Assembly: GCF_005862235.1 (NCBI RefSeq)
Contig: NZ_VCEK01000003.1
Coordinates: 599,981-663,980, forward strand
Direction: 5' to 3'
Length of the DNA stretch: 64,000 nucleotides
Origin: Saccharomonospora piscinae
GTDB lineage: Bacteria > Actinomycetota > Actinomycetes > Mycobacteriales > Pseudonocardiaceae
Shown: piece by piece, positions 38,294 to 48,172 of the stretch
How positions within the stretch are numbered: the stretch's first letter is position 1
How the letters are laid out: every line of letters begins with the position of its first letter
Notes under the pieces: model-generated
Seen by the model: the letters and a program-made list of their open reading frames with translations, nothing else
Database searches by the model: none
What the model was told of the DNA's origin: nothing
Translations under genes and position numbers: made by a program

Positions 38294-39229
38294 TCAGCGG
38301 GGGCGGGCGAGGAGTTCGAGCGCCGCACGGTCCGGCAGGCCCGGGGTTTCACCCGGGACGGTGAGCGAGAACGCGCGGCACGCCGCGGCCGTGCGCAGGC
38401 GGCGATCCGGCGACGTTCCCGCCAGGAACTCGCTGAGGTAGCCCGCCACGAACGCGTCGTCGGCGCCGTCGGTGTCCACGGACCGCACGGGGTAGCTCGG
38501 CACGTCGTAGCGGGATCCGTGCAGTTCCGCCACCGCTCCGCGCGGGCCGCGCTTGACGATCACCTGCTCCGCTCCCAGCTCGCCCACGGCGGCGGCGAGG
38601 TCCTCCGGCTCGCCGTCGAAGCCGAGCAGCCTCGCCGCGTCTTCACCGGTGAACACGATGTCGCACAAGGAGACGAGGTCGTAGAGGATGTCGGCGGCGT
38701 CCTCCGGATACCACAGCGCGTGGCTGTACTCGATGTCGATCGAGACGGTGACGCCGTCGCCGCGCGCGGCCTCGGCGGCGGCGAACGCGGCCTTCGTGGC
38801 CGAGTCGGACAGACCGGGGGTGAGGCCGCTGAGGTGCAGGACTCCGGCCGTCCTGATGTGTTCCTCGGGAACGTCCTCGGGGGACAGCCGGGTGCCCGCG
38901 CTGCCGTTGCGGTAGTAGGCGGCGCGGGTGACGTCGGTGTTGCGGAAGTCCTTGATCATCAGACCGGTCGGCGCCTGCCGGTCGGTGCGCACGGCGGAGG
39001 TGTCCACGTCCTCGTCCCGCAGGCGGGTCAGCACCAGCGCGCCGGGTTCGTCGGCGCCGAGCCTGCCCGCCCAGGCCGAGGGGACGCCGAGGCGGGCCAC
39101 GCCGATCGCGACCATGGCCTCGGAGCCCGCGATGCCGACGTCGACCGACGTGGCGTGCCGGAGTTTGCCCGCCGGGGTGCTGAACACCGCCAGCGCCTCG
39201 CCGAAGGTCACCAGGCCCGTGCCGGTCAC
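38294..39229 (-). CDS. PfkB-family carbohydrate/nucleoside kinase with atypical catalytic loop
   Basis: Ribokinase-fold kinase, 311 residues, resembling the 2-keto-3-deoxygluconate kinase branch overall (FGEALAVFSTP; RLGADEPGALVLTRL). Two family motifs are odd. The usual DTxGAGDxF loop reads DTDGADDAF (residues 252-260): the catalytic Asp (D258) is kept, but the anion-hole glycine is Asp. The N-terminal substrate motif is GIAGSEAMVAIG, where Asn-Val is usual before AIG. GTG 39229 overlaps the pncA stop by 4 nt and has AGGTGGG upstream. Coupling to pncB-pncA suggests a role in NAD or nucleoside salvage, for example a ribonucleoside kinase; this is inference. Confidence 0.82.
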   Translation of the reverse strand: MTGTGLVTFGEALAVFSTPAGKLRHATSVDVGIAGSEAMVAIGVARLGVPSAWAGRLGADEPGALVLTRLRDEDVDTSAVRTDRQAPTGLMIKDFRNTDVTRAAYYRNGSAGTRLSPEDVPEEHIRTAGVLHLSGLTPGLSDSATKAAFAAAEAARGDGVTVSIDIEYSHALWYPEDAADILYDLVSLCDIVFTGEDAARLLGFDGEPEDLAAAVGELGAEQVIVKRGPRGAVAELHGSRYDVPSYPVRSVDTDGADDAFVAGYLSEFLAGTSPDRRLRTAAACRAFSLTVPGETPGLPDRAALELLARPR

Positions 39230-39807
39230 GGACCCACCTTCGGGGTGCCCGCCACGGTCGCGCCCGCCTCGCGCAGCTCCGCCAGCGCGGAATCCACAGT
39301 GGACCGCGAAACCCCCGCGGTGAGATCGGCGAGGACGCGGACCGTGAAGCCCGCTCGTGCCGCGTCGAGCGCGGTGGCGCGCACGCAGTGGTCGGTGGCG
39401 ATCCCGACGACGTCCACCGCCGTGACGCCACGGGCGGTGAGCCACTCGGCGAGGCCCTGTCCCGAGTCGGTCTCGCCCTCGAACCCGGAGTAGCCGTCGC
39501 TGTACTGCCCCTTGGAGAACACCGCCGTGATCGGGCCGACGTCCAACCGGGGGTGGAAGGCCGCGCCGGGGGTGTCGGCGACGCAGTGCCGGGGCCACGA
39601 CCGGACGAAATCGGGCTCGTCGCTGAAGTGGGCGCCGGGGTCGATGTGGTAGTCGCGGGTCGCGACGACGTGGTCGTAGGCCGGGCCGTCCGCGTCCCGC
39701 AGGCGGGCGGAGATCGCGTCGGCCACGGCGGCCCCTCCGGCCACGGCCAGCGAGCCGCCTTCGCAGAAGTCGTTCTGCACGTCCACCACGATCAGTGCGG
39801 TAGCCAT
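39226..39807 (-). CDS. pncA: Nicotinamidase/pyrazinamidase
   Basis: Hydrolyses nicotinamide to nicotinate and ammonia for NAD salvage; the same enzyme activates pyrazinamide in mycobacteria. The 193-residue protein has the triad D9 (VVDVQNDF), K99 (FSKGQYSDGYSGF) and C141 (GIATDHCVRATALDA), and metal ligands D52, H54 and H60 (TRDYHIDPGAHF). ATG 39807 has a GGAGGT a few bases upstream on its strand; an in-frame GTG at 39813 overlaps that SD. It lies 27 nt after pncB and overlaps pfkB. The coding sequence includes TCCACAGTGGA at 39293-39303. Confidence 0.95.
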   Translation of the reverse strand: MATALIVVDVQNDFCEGGSLAVAGGAAVADAISARLRDADGPAYDHVVATRDYHIDPGAHFSDEPDFVRSWPRHCVADTPGAAFHPRLDVGPITAVFSKGQYSDGYSGFEGETDSGQGLAEWLTARGVTAVDVVGIATDHCVRATALDAARAGFTVRVLADLTAGVSRSTVDSALAELREAGATVAGTPKVGP

Positions 39808-39834
39808 GTTCACCTCCAGGATCGACGCGGGCGG

Positions 39835-41130
39835 CTACAGGAACGTCGTGGGAACGGCCGCTTCGCCGCTCGACAGCTTCAGTCCCTCCCACGGCAGACT
39901 GACCAGTCCGCGGCGCAGCCGTTGCCGTGCGTCTTCCAGGGTGGGCAGGTCCGCCACCGGTTGTCCAGCGCGCACCAGGGGGATCTGTAGTTGCCGATCG
40001 GTCTCGCCGGCCTCGGGCGGTGCCGAGCACGGGTAGACGACCTCCTCCAGCGCGGTTCCGGTCGGCTTGTGCCGCCGGAGCGCGGCCTTGCGCCCGCCGC
40101 GGGAGGCCTTGTGCTCGCTGCGCTTCGCCACGGGGCGACCGTCCACCTCGACCAGTTTGTAGACCATGCCCGCGGTGGGGGCGCCGGAACCCGTGACCAC
40201 GGCGGTGCCGACTCCGTAGGCGTCCACGGGTTCGGCGCGCAGGGCCGCGATCGCGTGCTCGTCGAGGTCTCCCGACACGACGATGCGCGTGTCCTTCGCA
40301 CCCAGCCTGTCGAGCTGTTCCCTGGCCTGGCGTGCGAGGACGCCGACGTCACCGGAGTCGATGCGGATGGCGCCGAGCTCGGGACCGGCCACGCGGACGG
40401 CGGTGTCGATGCCCTTCGTGATGTCGTAGGTGTCGACGAGCAACGTGGTGTCGGTGCCCATCTTGTCGATCTGGGACCGGAAGGCGGCTTCCTCGCTGTC
40501 GTGGAGCAGCATGAAGGCGTGGGCCACGGTGCCCCTGGTGGGGATGCCGTGGCGGCGGCCGGCTTCGAGGTTCGAGGTCGTGGCGAACCCGGCGAGGTAG
40601 GCGGCTCGGGCCGCGGCGACGGCGGCGTGTTCGTGGGTGCGCCTGCCGCCCATCTCGATGATCGGCCTGCCGTTGGCGGCACCGGACATGCGCGCGGCGG
40701 CCGACGCGATGGCGCTGTCGTGGTTGAGGATCGACAGCACCACCGTCTCCAGCACCACGCCCTCGGCGAACGTGCCGCGCACGGTCAGCAGGGGCGAGCC
40801 GGGGAAGTACAGCTCCCCTTCGGGATAGCCGTCGATGTCACCGGTGAAGCGGTAGTTCGCGAGCCAGTCCAGCGTCGCGGAGTCGACGACGGCGGTGGAA
40901 TCCAGCTGGGCGAGTTCGGCGTCGGTGAACCGGAACTCGGCGAGGGCGTCGAGCACGCGCTGGGTTCCGGCGACGACGCCGTAGCGGCGCCCCGACGGCA
41001 GCCTGCGGGCGAACACCTCGAACACGCAGTCGCGGTCGGCCGTGCCGTCGCGCAGCGCGCTGGCCAGCATGGTGAGCTCGTAGTGGTCGGTGAACAGCGC
41101 CGTGCTGTTCCCGCTCGCCGAGGAGGACAT
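39835..41130 (-). CDS. pncB: Nicotinate phosphoribosyltransferase
   Basis: Makes nicotinate mononucleotide from nicotinate and PRPP, following PncA in NAD salvage. The 431-residue protein begins with the family motif TALFTDHYELTML and has FEVFARRLPSGRRYGVVAG, EMGGRRTHEHAAVAAARAAYLAGF with the phosphorylatable-His region, and the PRPP-binding RIDSGDVG and VVSGDLDEHAIAAL segments. ATG 41130 on the minus strand is followed by a serine-rich start (SSSASGNS). It heads a minus-strand operon pncB-pncA-pfkB, adding two genes between pncB and dinG compared with M. tuberculosis. Confidence 0.95.
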   Translation of the reverse strand: MSSSASGNSTALFTDHYELTMLASALRDGTADRDCVFEVFARRLPSGRRYGVVAGTQRVLDALAEFRFTDAELAQLDSTAVVDSATLDWLANYRFTGDIDGYPEGELYFPGSPLLTVRGTFAEGVVLETVVLSILNHDSAIASAAARMSGAANGRPIIEMGGRRTHEHAAVAAARAAYLAGFATTSNLEAGRRHGIPTRGTVAHAFMLLHDSEEAAFRSQIDKMGTDTTLLVDTYDITKGIDTAVRVAGPELGAIRIDSGDVGVLARQAREQLDRLGAKDTRIVVSGDLDEHAIAALRAEPVDAYGVGTAVVTGSGAPTAGMVYKLVEVDGRPVAKRSEHKASRGGRKAALRRHKPTGTALEEVVYPCSAPPEAGETDRQLQIPLVRAGQPVADLPTLEDARQRLRRGLVSLPWEGLKLSSGEAAVPTTFL

Positions 41131-41240
41131 GCCCAAGATTATCTCCGGCGACCGCGCCGAATGGGGAGTGCCTCCGGGCGACGCGCCCCTCACCCGCGTG
41201 GCCGACCTCGTGACACGGCGTCGCGGCTGTCCGTGACACC

Positions 41241-41534
41241 ATGGGAGGCATGAGCACGCCCGTCGAGGCCGAAGAGACGCTCGGTGCGGACACCGGCGCC
41301 ACGGATCGCCCGTGGCAGACGATCGTGTGGAACGACCCGGTGAACCTGATGTCCTACGTGACCTACGTGTTGCAGCGGATCTTCGGGTACAGCAGGGATC
41401 ACGCGACGAAGCTGATGCTCGACGTGCACCACAAGGGCAGGGCGGTCGTGTCGTCGGGATCGAAGGAGAAGGTGGAGGGCGACGTCGCGAAGCTTCACGC
41501 GGCGGGCCTGTGGGCGACGATGGAACAACCGTGA
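41241..41534 (+). CDS. clpS: ATP-dependent Clp protease adaptor ClpS
   Basis: Adaptor that delivers N-end-rule substrates to the ClpC/ClpP machinery. The 97-residue protein has a flexible acidic N-terminus and the ClpS fold [20 protein letters not shown]...[13 protein letters not shown]. The pocket residues that read the N-degron in E. coli (N34, D35, H66) are conserved as N31, D32 and H63. The start is either ATG 41241 or ATG 41250; the GGGAGG between them is too close to serve the second. It overlaps DUF2017 by 4 nt (GTGA). A diverged paralogue lies at 43131. Confidence 0.95.
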   Translation: MGGMSTPVEAEETLGADTGATDRPWQTIVWNDPVNLMSYVTYVLQRIFGYSRDHATKLMLDVHHKGRAVVSSGSKEKVEGDVAKLHAAGLWATMEQP

Positions 41535-42088
41535 AGGAATGGCGCCGCAGGGGCGGCTCGGTGGTGGCCACGTTCGAGCAGCAGGAGGCTGCCGTGGTGC
41601 GCGGCCTGGTGAGCCAGGTCGAGGACATGCTGACGGCTCGCGCGGAGGACGCGCCGCAGGACGAGCTGGCTGAGCTGACGGGCATCCGGACGGGGCCGTC
41701 GGAGGGGCCGGACGATCCCGTGCTCGGCCGGTTGCTGCCCGACTTCCACAGGCTCGATCCGGACAACCCGTCGAAGGAGGACCTCGACTCGGCCGCGGCC
41801 CTGCGCTCGCTGCACGAGCCGGAGTTGCTGGACGCGAAGGTCGGTGTCGCGCGGCAGGTGCTGGGGACGCTGCCGCCGGACGGCGGCGATATCCGGCTGA
41901 CGTTCGAGGAGGCCGACGCGTGGCTGTCGGCCCTCAACGACGTCAGGCTGGCGCTCGGGACGGCGCTCGACGTGACCGACGATCTGCCCGACGAACTGCC
42001 GGAGAGTGATCCGCGCGCCCCGCACCTCGGGGTCTACCACTGGCTGACCTGGGTGCAGGACACCCTGGTCCGGGCTCTGACCGAGTGA
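41531..42088 (+). CDS. DUF2017 family protein (ClpS partner gene)
   Basis: A 185-residue acidic, mostly helical protein (like Rv1332) nearly always found after actinobacterial clpS; its function is not known. Features are [31 protein letters not shown] at the N-terminus, the family segment [11 protein letters not shown], and the C-terminal helix [22 protein letters not shown] 41531 overlaps the clpS stop, so the two are translated together, consistent with a role in the same proteolytic pathway. A shorter, diverged relative is encoded at 43435. Confidence 0.88.
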   Translation: MKEWRRRGGSVVATFEQQEAAVVRGLVSQVEDMLTARAEDAPQDELAELTGIRTGPSEGPDDPVLGRLLPDFHRLDPDNPSKEDLDSAAALRSLHEPELLDAKVGVARQVLGTLPPDGGDIRLTFEEADAWLSALNDVRLALGTALDVTDDLPDELPESDPRAPHLGVYHWLTWVQDTLVRALTE

Positions 42089-42102
42089 TCCGGGGAGCGT
42101 AG

Positions 42103-43134
42103 GTGACGACTGGGGAGCACAACGCGATCACCGACGTGCGTGGCGTGCGGGTGGGGCAGTACCAGCGCCTCGGCGACGGCTGGCTGACCGGGACGACGGT
42201 GGTGCTGCCGCCGGAGGGCACCGTGGGCGCCGTGGACCAGCGTGGCGGTGGGCCTGGCACGCGCGAGACCGATCTGCTGGAACCGGAGAACCTGGTGAGC
42301 ACGGTGGACGCCGTGTGCCTCTCGGGTGGCAGCGCGTACGGGCTGTCGGCCGCGGACGGGGTGATGCGGTGGCTGGCGCAGCGGCATCGCGGTTTCCGGG
42401 TGGGCCCGGACCCCGCCCATGTGGTGCCCATCGTGCCGTCGGCGGTGATCTTCGATCTGCCCCGGGGCGAGTGGGGCAACCGGCCGGACGCGGAGTTCGG
42501 TTACGCCGCCTGCGAGGCCGCCTCGGACGGACCCGTGGAGCAGGGCGTGGTGGGCGCGGGCGCCGGAGCGGTGGCGGGCTCGCTCAAGGGCGGTGTCGGC
42601 AGTGCCAGCGAGGTGGTCGACGGAGTGGTCGTGGGCGCGCTGGCGGTGCTCAACGCCGCTGGTGAGGCGGTGCGTGCCGCGACCGGTGAGCCGTACGCCG
42701 CCGAGTACGAGCACGAGGGCGAGTTCGGGGTGGCCCGCTGGCCGGAGCGCCCCGCTGGCCCGGCGCCGGGCGAGGTGGCACCCACCCCGCTGAACACGAC
42801 GATCGGTGTGGTGGCCGTGGACGCCGCGTTGTCCAAGGCGCAGTGCCGCAGGCTCGCGGTGGCCGCGCAGGACGGTATCGCCGTGGCGGTGCGGCCCTCG
42901 CACACGATGTTCGACGGCGACACCGTGTTCGCGCTGGCCACGGGCGCGACCGAGTTGCCCGTGACCGCCGGGGGCCCGGTGGGGGACGTGGGCACGGCCG
43001 CGTCGCTGGACCGGCTCTGCGCCGCGGCGGCGCGGACCTTCGCCCGCGCGATGGTGCACGGCCTGCTCGCCGCGCGGTCGGTGGCCGGGTTGACGGCGTA
43101 CTCGCAGCGGTGGCCCGAGGTGCTCAGGCCGTGA
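42103..43134 (+). CDS. P1 family peptidase (DmpA/Rv1333-like), self-cleaving Ntn hydrolase
   Basis: Aminopeptidase of the DmpA-type Ntn-hydrolase family, 343 residues, matching Rv1333 by position. The N-terminal part (NAITDVRGVRVGQYQR; VCLSGGSAYGLSAADGVMRWL) and the glycine-rich GAGAGAVAGSLKGGVGSA are typical. The expected autoproteolysis site is before a threonine in PLNTTIGVVAVDA (N231, T232), giving two chains with the new N-terminal Thr as nucleophile. GTG 42103 lies 14 nt after DUF2017. The last 4 nt overlap the following ClpS-like gene, which couples it to the duplicated pair. Confidence 0.9.
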   Translation: MTTGEHNAITDVRGVRVGQYQRLGDGWLTGTTVVLPPEGTVGAVDQRGGGPGTRETDLLEPENLVSTVDAVCLSGGSAYGLSAADGVMRWLAQRHRGFRVGPDPAHVVPIVPSAVIFDLPRGEWGNRPDAEFGYAACEAASDGPVEQGVVGAGAGAVAGSLKGGVGSASEVVDGVVVGALAVLNAAGEAVRAATGEPYAAEYEHEGEFGVARWPERPAGPAPGEVAPTPLNTTIGVVAVDAALSKAQCRRLAVAAQDGIAVAVRPSHTMFDGDTVFALATGATELPVTAGGPVGDVGTAASLDRLCAAAARTFARAMVHGLLAARSVAGLTAYSQRWPEVLRP

Positions 43135-43415
43135 CTGACGAGACCGCGACGGACGAGACCGTGACCGACGACGGCACGTGGGGCATCGACCTGCACGCCG
43201 ACGACGTGACCCGCTTTCCCGGCGTGGCCTTCGTGCTGTGGCGCGTGTGCGGCGTGTCTCCTGAGGCGGGGGTCGCGCTGGCGGACGAGGCGCAGCGGCA
43301 CGGCACGGTCCGGGTGCTCGACTGCCGGACCCGCGAGGAGGCCGAGCGGGTGGTGGCCGAGATCCAGGTACTGGGAGTGCGGGCCACCGCTGCCACAGCG
43401 ACGACGCGACGGTAG
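43131..43415 (+). CDS. Diverged ClpS-like small protein
   Basis: A 94-residue protein that I align by eye with the ClpS encoded at 41241, with only one single-residue gap: WGIDLHADDVTRFPGVAFVL against [20 protein letters not shown], then WRVCGVSPEAG against [11 protein letters not shown], and EEAERVVAEIQVLGVRATA against [19 protein letters not shown]. About a quarter of positions are identical. The pocket Asn and His of true ClpS are replaced (A23 and Q55), while D24 remains, so classic N-degron reading is unlikely. GTG 43131 overlaps the P1 peptidase stop (GTGA). Confidence is high that this is a gene, moderate for the ClpS fold. Confidence 0.72.
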   Translation: MTDETATDETVTDDGTWGIDLHADDVTRFPGVAFVLWRVCGVSPEAGVALADEAQRHGTVRVLDCRTREEAERVVAEIQVLGVRATAATATTRR

Positions 43416-43434
43416 CGGACGAGGAGACGACCGG

Positions 43435-43983
43435 ATGGCTGGGGAGTTCGTGCGTGCCTGGCAGGCGGAGCAGGCCGAGCAGGCCGTGTGCCTGGCGGTG
43501 TCGCGCGCCGTATCCGAGGGATTGCTGCGCGTGCTCGCCGAGGTCGACGGTGCGCTCACCGGGCGCCGCCGGAGCCGGTTCGCGCGGCGGCCCCGCCCGC
43601 TGCCCGACCGCAGGCTCTTTCCCGACGCCTACCTCGACCGGGAGGCGGGCGAGGAGTTCCGTGCCCGCCACGGGGCGGCGATGCGGCGCCGGGTGTGCGA
43701 CGCGGTCGGCCGCACGCTGACGCTCGTCGGGAACGCGCACGAGACGGGCGGCGACCCGGTGGTGGTGACGGTGCCGGGGGAGGTGGTGCCCGACGTGTTC
43801 TGTGCGCTGGCCCACGCCCAGGCGCCGTACCTGCCGCGACCGCGCTGGAACGCCAGGGTCGACTGGCCCACGGTGACGTTGCGCAAGGGTGGCCGGGAGC
43901 TCACCTGGCTGGTCACCTGCCAGACCGCGCTCGCCGAGGCGGCACTGGCCGACGGCGACACCGAGACCGTGTTCACAGCGTGA
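43435..43983 (+). CDS. Diverged DUF2017-like protein
   Basis: A 182-residue protein that follows the ClpS-like gene after 19 nt. Its segment DRRLFPDAYLDREAGEEFRARHGAAMRRRVCDAVGRTL carries the DUF2017 signature (the paralogue at 41531 has [11 protein letters not shown]; other members have PDAY), and the C-terminal helix LTWLVTCQTALAEAAL parallels [15 protein letters not shown]. It is more basic in the middle (GRRRSRFARRPRPLPDRR). ATG 43435 has GAGGAG upstream. With its neighbour it looks like a second, diverged clpS-DUF2017 pair. The function is unknown. Confidence 0.7.
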   Translation: MAGEFVRAWQAEQAEQAVCLAVSRAVSEGLLRVLAEVDGALTGRRRSRFARRPRPLPDRRLFPDAYLDREAGEEFRARHGAAMRRRVCDAVGRTLTLVGNAHETGGDPVVVTVPGEVVPDVFCALAHAQAPYLPRPRWNARVDWPTVTLRKGGRELTWLVTCQTALAEAALADGDTETVFTA

Positions 43984-44000
43984 CCTGCGCCGTCTCACGG

Positions 44001-44030
44001 TGTGAACGGGGCCGCCGGGGACCGTAAACT
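44001..44030 (+). promoter_or_regulatory. Promoter for a leaderless mec transcript
   Basis: TGTGAA (44001-44006) and TAAACT (44025-44030) with an 18-bp spacer, followed by 6 nt and GTG 44037. Spacing and elements fit a housekeeping promoter that initiates at the start codon. Confidence 0.6.
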
Positions 44031-44036
44031 GGGGGC

Positions 44037-44495
44037 GTGTTGCAGATCCGCCGTGACCTCGTCGCCGCGATGGTCGACCACGCCCGCCGGGACCACCCGG
44101 ACGAGGCGTGCGGCGTCATCGCGGGTCCCGACGACGGCACGGACCGCCCCGAACGTTTCGTCCCGATGGTGAACGCGGCGCGCTCGCCGACCTTCTACGA
44201 GTTCGACTCGGGTGATCTGCTCCGGCTCTACCGCGAAATGGACGCCCGCGACGAGAAGCCGGTGGTGATCTACCACTCCCACACGGCCACGGAGGCGTAT
44301 CCGTCCCGCACCGACATCGCGCTGGCACAGGAGCCCTTCGCGCACTACGTGCTGGTGTCGACCCGTGATCCGGAGACGCACGAACTCCGCTCGTACCGCA
44401 TCGTCGACGGTGAGGTGACCGAGGAGCCGGTCGAGGTCGTCGAGTCGTACATGTTCGCCAACACCGGAAGCGACGACGTCCCCGACGCGCGCTGA
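44037..44495 (+). CDS. mec: Mec+ family JAMM metalloprotease (CysO-cysteine hydrolase)
   Basis: Zinc protease that releases cysteine from the CysO-cysteine adduct in the CysM/CysO pathway. The 152-residue protein has the JAMM signature: the catalytic Glu in DEACGV and HSH followed by S and D in YHSHTATEAYPSRTDIA. GTG 44037 begins directly at the fold (LQIRRDLVAAMVDHARRDHPDEACG); there is no SD but a good promoter ends 6 nt upstream. It is followed by cysO and cysM in the same order as Rv1334-Rv1336. It is the obvious candidate for trimming the two extra C-terminal residues of CysO as well. Confidence 0.95.
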   Translation: MLQIRRDLVAAMVDHARRDHPDEACGVIAGPDDGTDRPERFVPMVNAARSPTFYEFDSGDLLRLYREMDARDEKPVVIYHSHTATEAYPSRTDIALAQEPFAHYVLVSTRDPETHELRSYRIVDGEVTEEPVEVVESYMFANTGSDDVPDAR

Positions 44496-45809
<1,314 letters not shown>

Positions 45810-45877
45810 GGCGGACCCGCCGCGCCCAGATGGCGTTCTCAGGGTTTTCACCCGAGGTCGTCGTCGGATGGAGGGGT

Positions 45878-45883
45878 TAGTGT
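45878..45883 (+). promoter_or_regulatory. -10 element for a leaderless rhomboid transcript
   Basis: TAGTGT, 7 nt, then GTG 45891. A second in-frame GTG at 45882 overlaps the hexamer and is therefore less likely as a start. Confidence 0.5.
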
Positions 45884-45890
45884 GCGGGGT

Positions 45891-46577
45891 GTGGACATTC
45901 CCCGCGCCTCTTCTCCGGTTCCGTCGGGCAAACCCCGTCGCGCGCCCGGTAACCGGGTGATCCCGCCGAAGCCGGTCGCGTCGGCGGTGGTCGCGTTCGG
46001 CTTCGTGCTCGTGCTCTACCTCGTGGAGCTCGTCGACGTCGTGCTGCCGCTGAACCTGGACTACTACGGCATCGTCGCGCGCTCGCTCGACGGCCTCGAC
46101 GGCGTCGTCTGGGCGCCGCTGCTGCACGCGGGCTGGCCGCACCTGTTCGCCAACACGGTGCCGGTGGCGGTGTTCGCGTTCCTGGCCATGGCGGGCGGCA
46201 TCGGGCAGTGGGTGTGGGTGACGGCCACCATCTGGGTGCTCGGCGGGCTGGGAGTGTGGCTGACCGCACCCTCGCTCGCGGTCACCGTGGGCGCGTCGGG
46301 GCTGGCCTTCGGCTGGCTGGCGTTCCTGCTCGTGCGCGGGGTGTTCACCCGCAGCCTCGCCCAGCTCTCGGTGGCGGTGGTGCTGCTCGCGCTGTGGGGC
46401 GGCATGTTGTGGGGCGTGTTCCCCGGCACTCCGGGCATCAGCTGGCAGGGTCACCTGTTCGGTGCGCTGGGCGGGGTCGTCGCGGCCTGGCTGGTCGCGC
46501 GGGCGGACCGGGCTCGAGCGTCCTCGGCGTCCTCGGCGTCCACCGCGCCCCCGCCGCCCGGTACTCTCGGCACGTGA
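45891..46577 (+). CDS. Rhomboid-family intramembrane serine protease
   Basis: Intramembrane protease, 228 residues, matching Rv1337 by position. After a basic, proline-rich N-terminus there are about six membrane helices. The catalytic Ser is in [11 protein letters not shown] and the His in [11 protein letters not shown]; an HxxxN-like segment ([11 protein letters not shown]) on the first loop contributes to the oxyanion site. The substrate is unknown. The stop overlaps the start of murI by 4 nt (GTGA), although murI also has its own promoter inside the end of this gene. Confidence 0.92.
   Translation: MDIPRASSPVPSGKPRRAPGNRVIPPKPVASAVVAFGFVLVLYLVELVDVVLPLNLDYYGIVARSLDGLDGVVWAPLLHAGWPHLFANTVPVAVFAFLAMAGGIGQWVWVTATIWVLGGLGVWLTAPSLAVTVGASGLAFGWLAFLLVRGVFTRSLAQLSVAVVLLALWGGMLWGVFPGTPGISWQGHLFGALGGVVAAWLVARADRARASSASSASTAPPPPGTLGT
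46562..46567 (+). promoter_or_regulatory. -10 element for a leaderless murI transcript inside the rhomboid gene
   Basis: TACTCT, 6 nt, then GTG 46574. It lies within the last codons of the upstream gene. Confidence 0.55.
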
Positions 46578-47362
46578 CCACGGCCGACGCCCCGATCGGG
46601 ATCTTCGACTCCGGTGTCGGCGGGCTGACGGTCGCGCGTGCCGTGGCCGACCAGCTGCCCGCCGAACGTCTTCGCTACCTCGGCGACACCGCGCACACGC
46701 CGTACGGGCCGCTGCCCATCGCCCGGGTCCGCGCGCTGGCGCTCGACGCGCTCGACGGGCTCGTCGCCGACGGGGTGAAAGCCCTCGTCATCGCGTGCAA
46801 CACCGCGTCGGCCGCCTGCCTTCGGGACGCCAGGGAACGCTACGACATCCCGGTGTTCGAGGTGGTGCTGCCCGCCGCGCGGCGCGCCGCCGCCACCACT
46901 CGCAACGGCCGGGTGGGCCTGATCGGGACGGAGGGCACGGTCCGCTCGCGCGCGTACGACGACGCGCTGGCGGCCACCGACGTCACGCTGCACAGCGTGC
47001 CCTGCCCCCGGTTCGTGGAGTTCGTCGAACGCGGGACCACGTCGGGACGGCAGGTGCTCGGGCTCGCGCAGGGTTATCTCGATCCGCTCTGCGAGGCCGG
47101 GGTGGACACCCTGATCCTCGGCTGCACGCACTATCCCCTGCTCACCGGTGTGCTCCAGACGGTCATGGGCCCCGAGGTCACCCTCGTGTCGAGCGCGGAG
47201 GAGACAGCCAAGGACGTCGTCCGGGTGCTCACGGAACGGGATCTGCTGGCCGAGCCCGCCGAGGCGTCCGCGCACGAGTTCCTCGCCACCGGGTCCTCGG
47301 AGCCCTTCACCCGGCTGGCGCGGCGCTTCATGGGGTTCGGCAGCGTGCTCGCCGCCACGTGA
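46574..47362 (+). CDS. murI: Glutamate racemase
   Basis: Makes D-glutamate for peptidoglycan from L-glutamate. The 262-residue protein has both catalytic cysteines, C75 in IACNTASA and C184 in LGCTHYPLL, and the N-terminal [19 protein letters not shown] 46574 begins one codon set before the fold ([13 protein letters not shown]). It is translationally coupled to the rhomboid gene and followed by the MBL-fold gene, the same order as Rv1337-Rv1339. Confidence 0.96.
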   Translation: MTTADAPIGIFDSGVGGLTVARAVADQLPAERLRYLGDTAHTPYGPLPIARVRALALDALDGLVADGVKALVIACNTASAACLRDARERYDIPVFEVVLPAARRAAATTRNGRVGLIGTEGTVRSRAYDDALAATDVTLHSVPCPRFVEFVERGTTSGRQVLGLAQGYLDPLCEAGVDTLILGCTHYPLLTGVLQTVMGPEVTLVSSAEETAKDVVRVLTERDLLAEPAEASAHEFLATGSSEPFTRLARRFMGFGSVLAAT

Positions 47363-47401
47363 GGCGGGCGTCGCGGCACCCGCCGTGGCATGGTGTTGAT
47401 C

Positions 47402-48172
47402 GTGCGACTCACCATCCTCGGCTGTAGTGGCAGCATTCCCGGGCCGGACCGGGCCGCGTCGGGTTACCTGCTGGAGGCGGACGGCTTCCGGCTGGCGCTC
47501 GACCTCGGAAACGGCACGCTCGCGCGGCTCCAGGCGGTGTGCGACCCGTTCACGCTGGACGCGCTCGTGCTGTCACACCTGCATCCCGACCACTGCGCCG
47601 ACGTCAGCGCGCTGACCGTGCTGCGGCGCTACCACCCCGCCCCGCCGTACGATCCGAGGCAGCGCAGGCTGCCGGTCCACGCGCCCGAGGAGGCGCCGGC
47701 CCGGCTGGCGAACGCCTACGCACCGCACGAGGCCGAGCGCCGAAACACCGACCTGTCCGACGTGTTCGCGTTCCACCCGCTGCACCCCGGAGCCCGGCGC
47801 ATCGGGCCGTTCACGGTCACGCCGGTGCCCGTGGTGCATCCGACGGAGTCCTTCGGTTTCCGGATCGAGCACGGCGGCACCACGCTGGCCTACACCGGTG
47901 ACACGGGGCCGTGCCCGGCGCTCGAGGAACTGGCGGCCGGGGCCACCGCCCTGTTGTGCGAGGCGAGCTGGACCGACGCCCCGGGTCGGCCCGAAGCCCT
48001 GCACCTGTCGGGCGCGCAGGCCGGTGCGCTCGCCGCGCGAGCGGGCGCGGGGCGCCTGCTGCTCACGCACGTGCCGCCGTGGTCGGACGTCGACGCGATC
48101 GTGGCGGAGGCGCGGGCCGCGTTCTCCGGCCCGGTCGAGCCGGTGGAGCAGGGCGCGGTCTACGACCTCTGA
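47402..48172 (+). CDS. MBL-fold metallohydrolase (Rv1339-like, putative cyclic-nucleotide phosphodiesterase)
   Basis: Metallo-beta-lactamase-fold enzyme, 256 residues, with the zinc motif SHLHPDHCAD, the later ligands in HPTESFGF, AYTGDTGPC and LLLTHVPPW, and the N-terminus LTILGCSGSIPGPDRAASGYLL. The M. tuberculosis homologue Rv1339 has been reported as an atypical cAMP phosphodiesterase, which is the best functional guess. The start is taken as GTG 47402 (VRLTILGCSG); ATG 47390 is an alternative. Its last 13 nt overlap the 3' end of the convergent tetR. Confidence 0.87.
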   Translation: MRLTILGCSGSIPGPDRAASGYLLEADGFRLALDLGNGTLARLQAVCDPFTLDALVLSHLHPDHCADVSALTVLRRYHPAPPYDPRQRRLPVHAPEEAPARLANAYAPHEAERRNTDLSDVFAFHPLHPGARRIGPFTVTPVPVVHPTESFGFRIEHGGTTLAYTGDTGPCPALEELAAGATALLCEASWTDAPGRPEALHLSGAQAGALAARAGAGRLLLTHVPPWSDVDAIVAEARAAFSGPVEPVEQGAVYDL

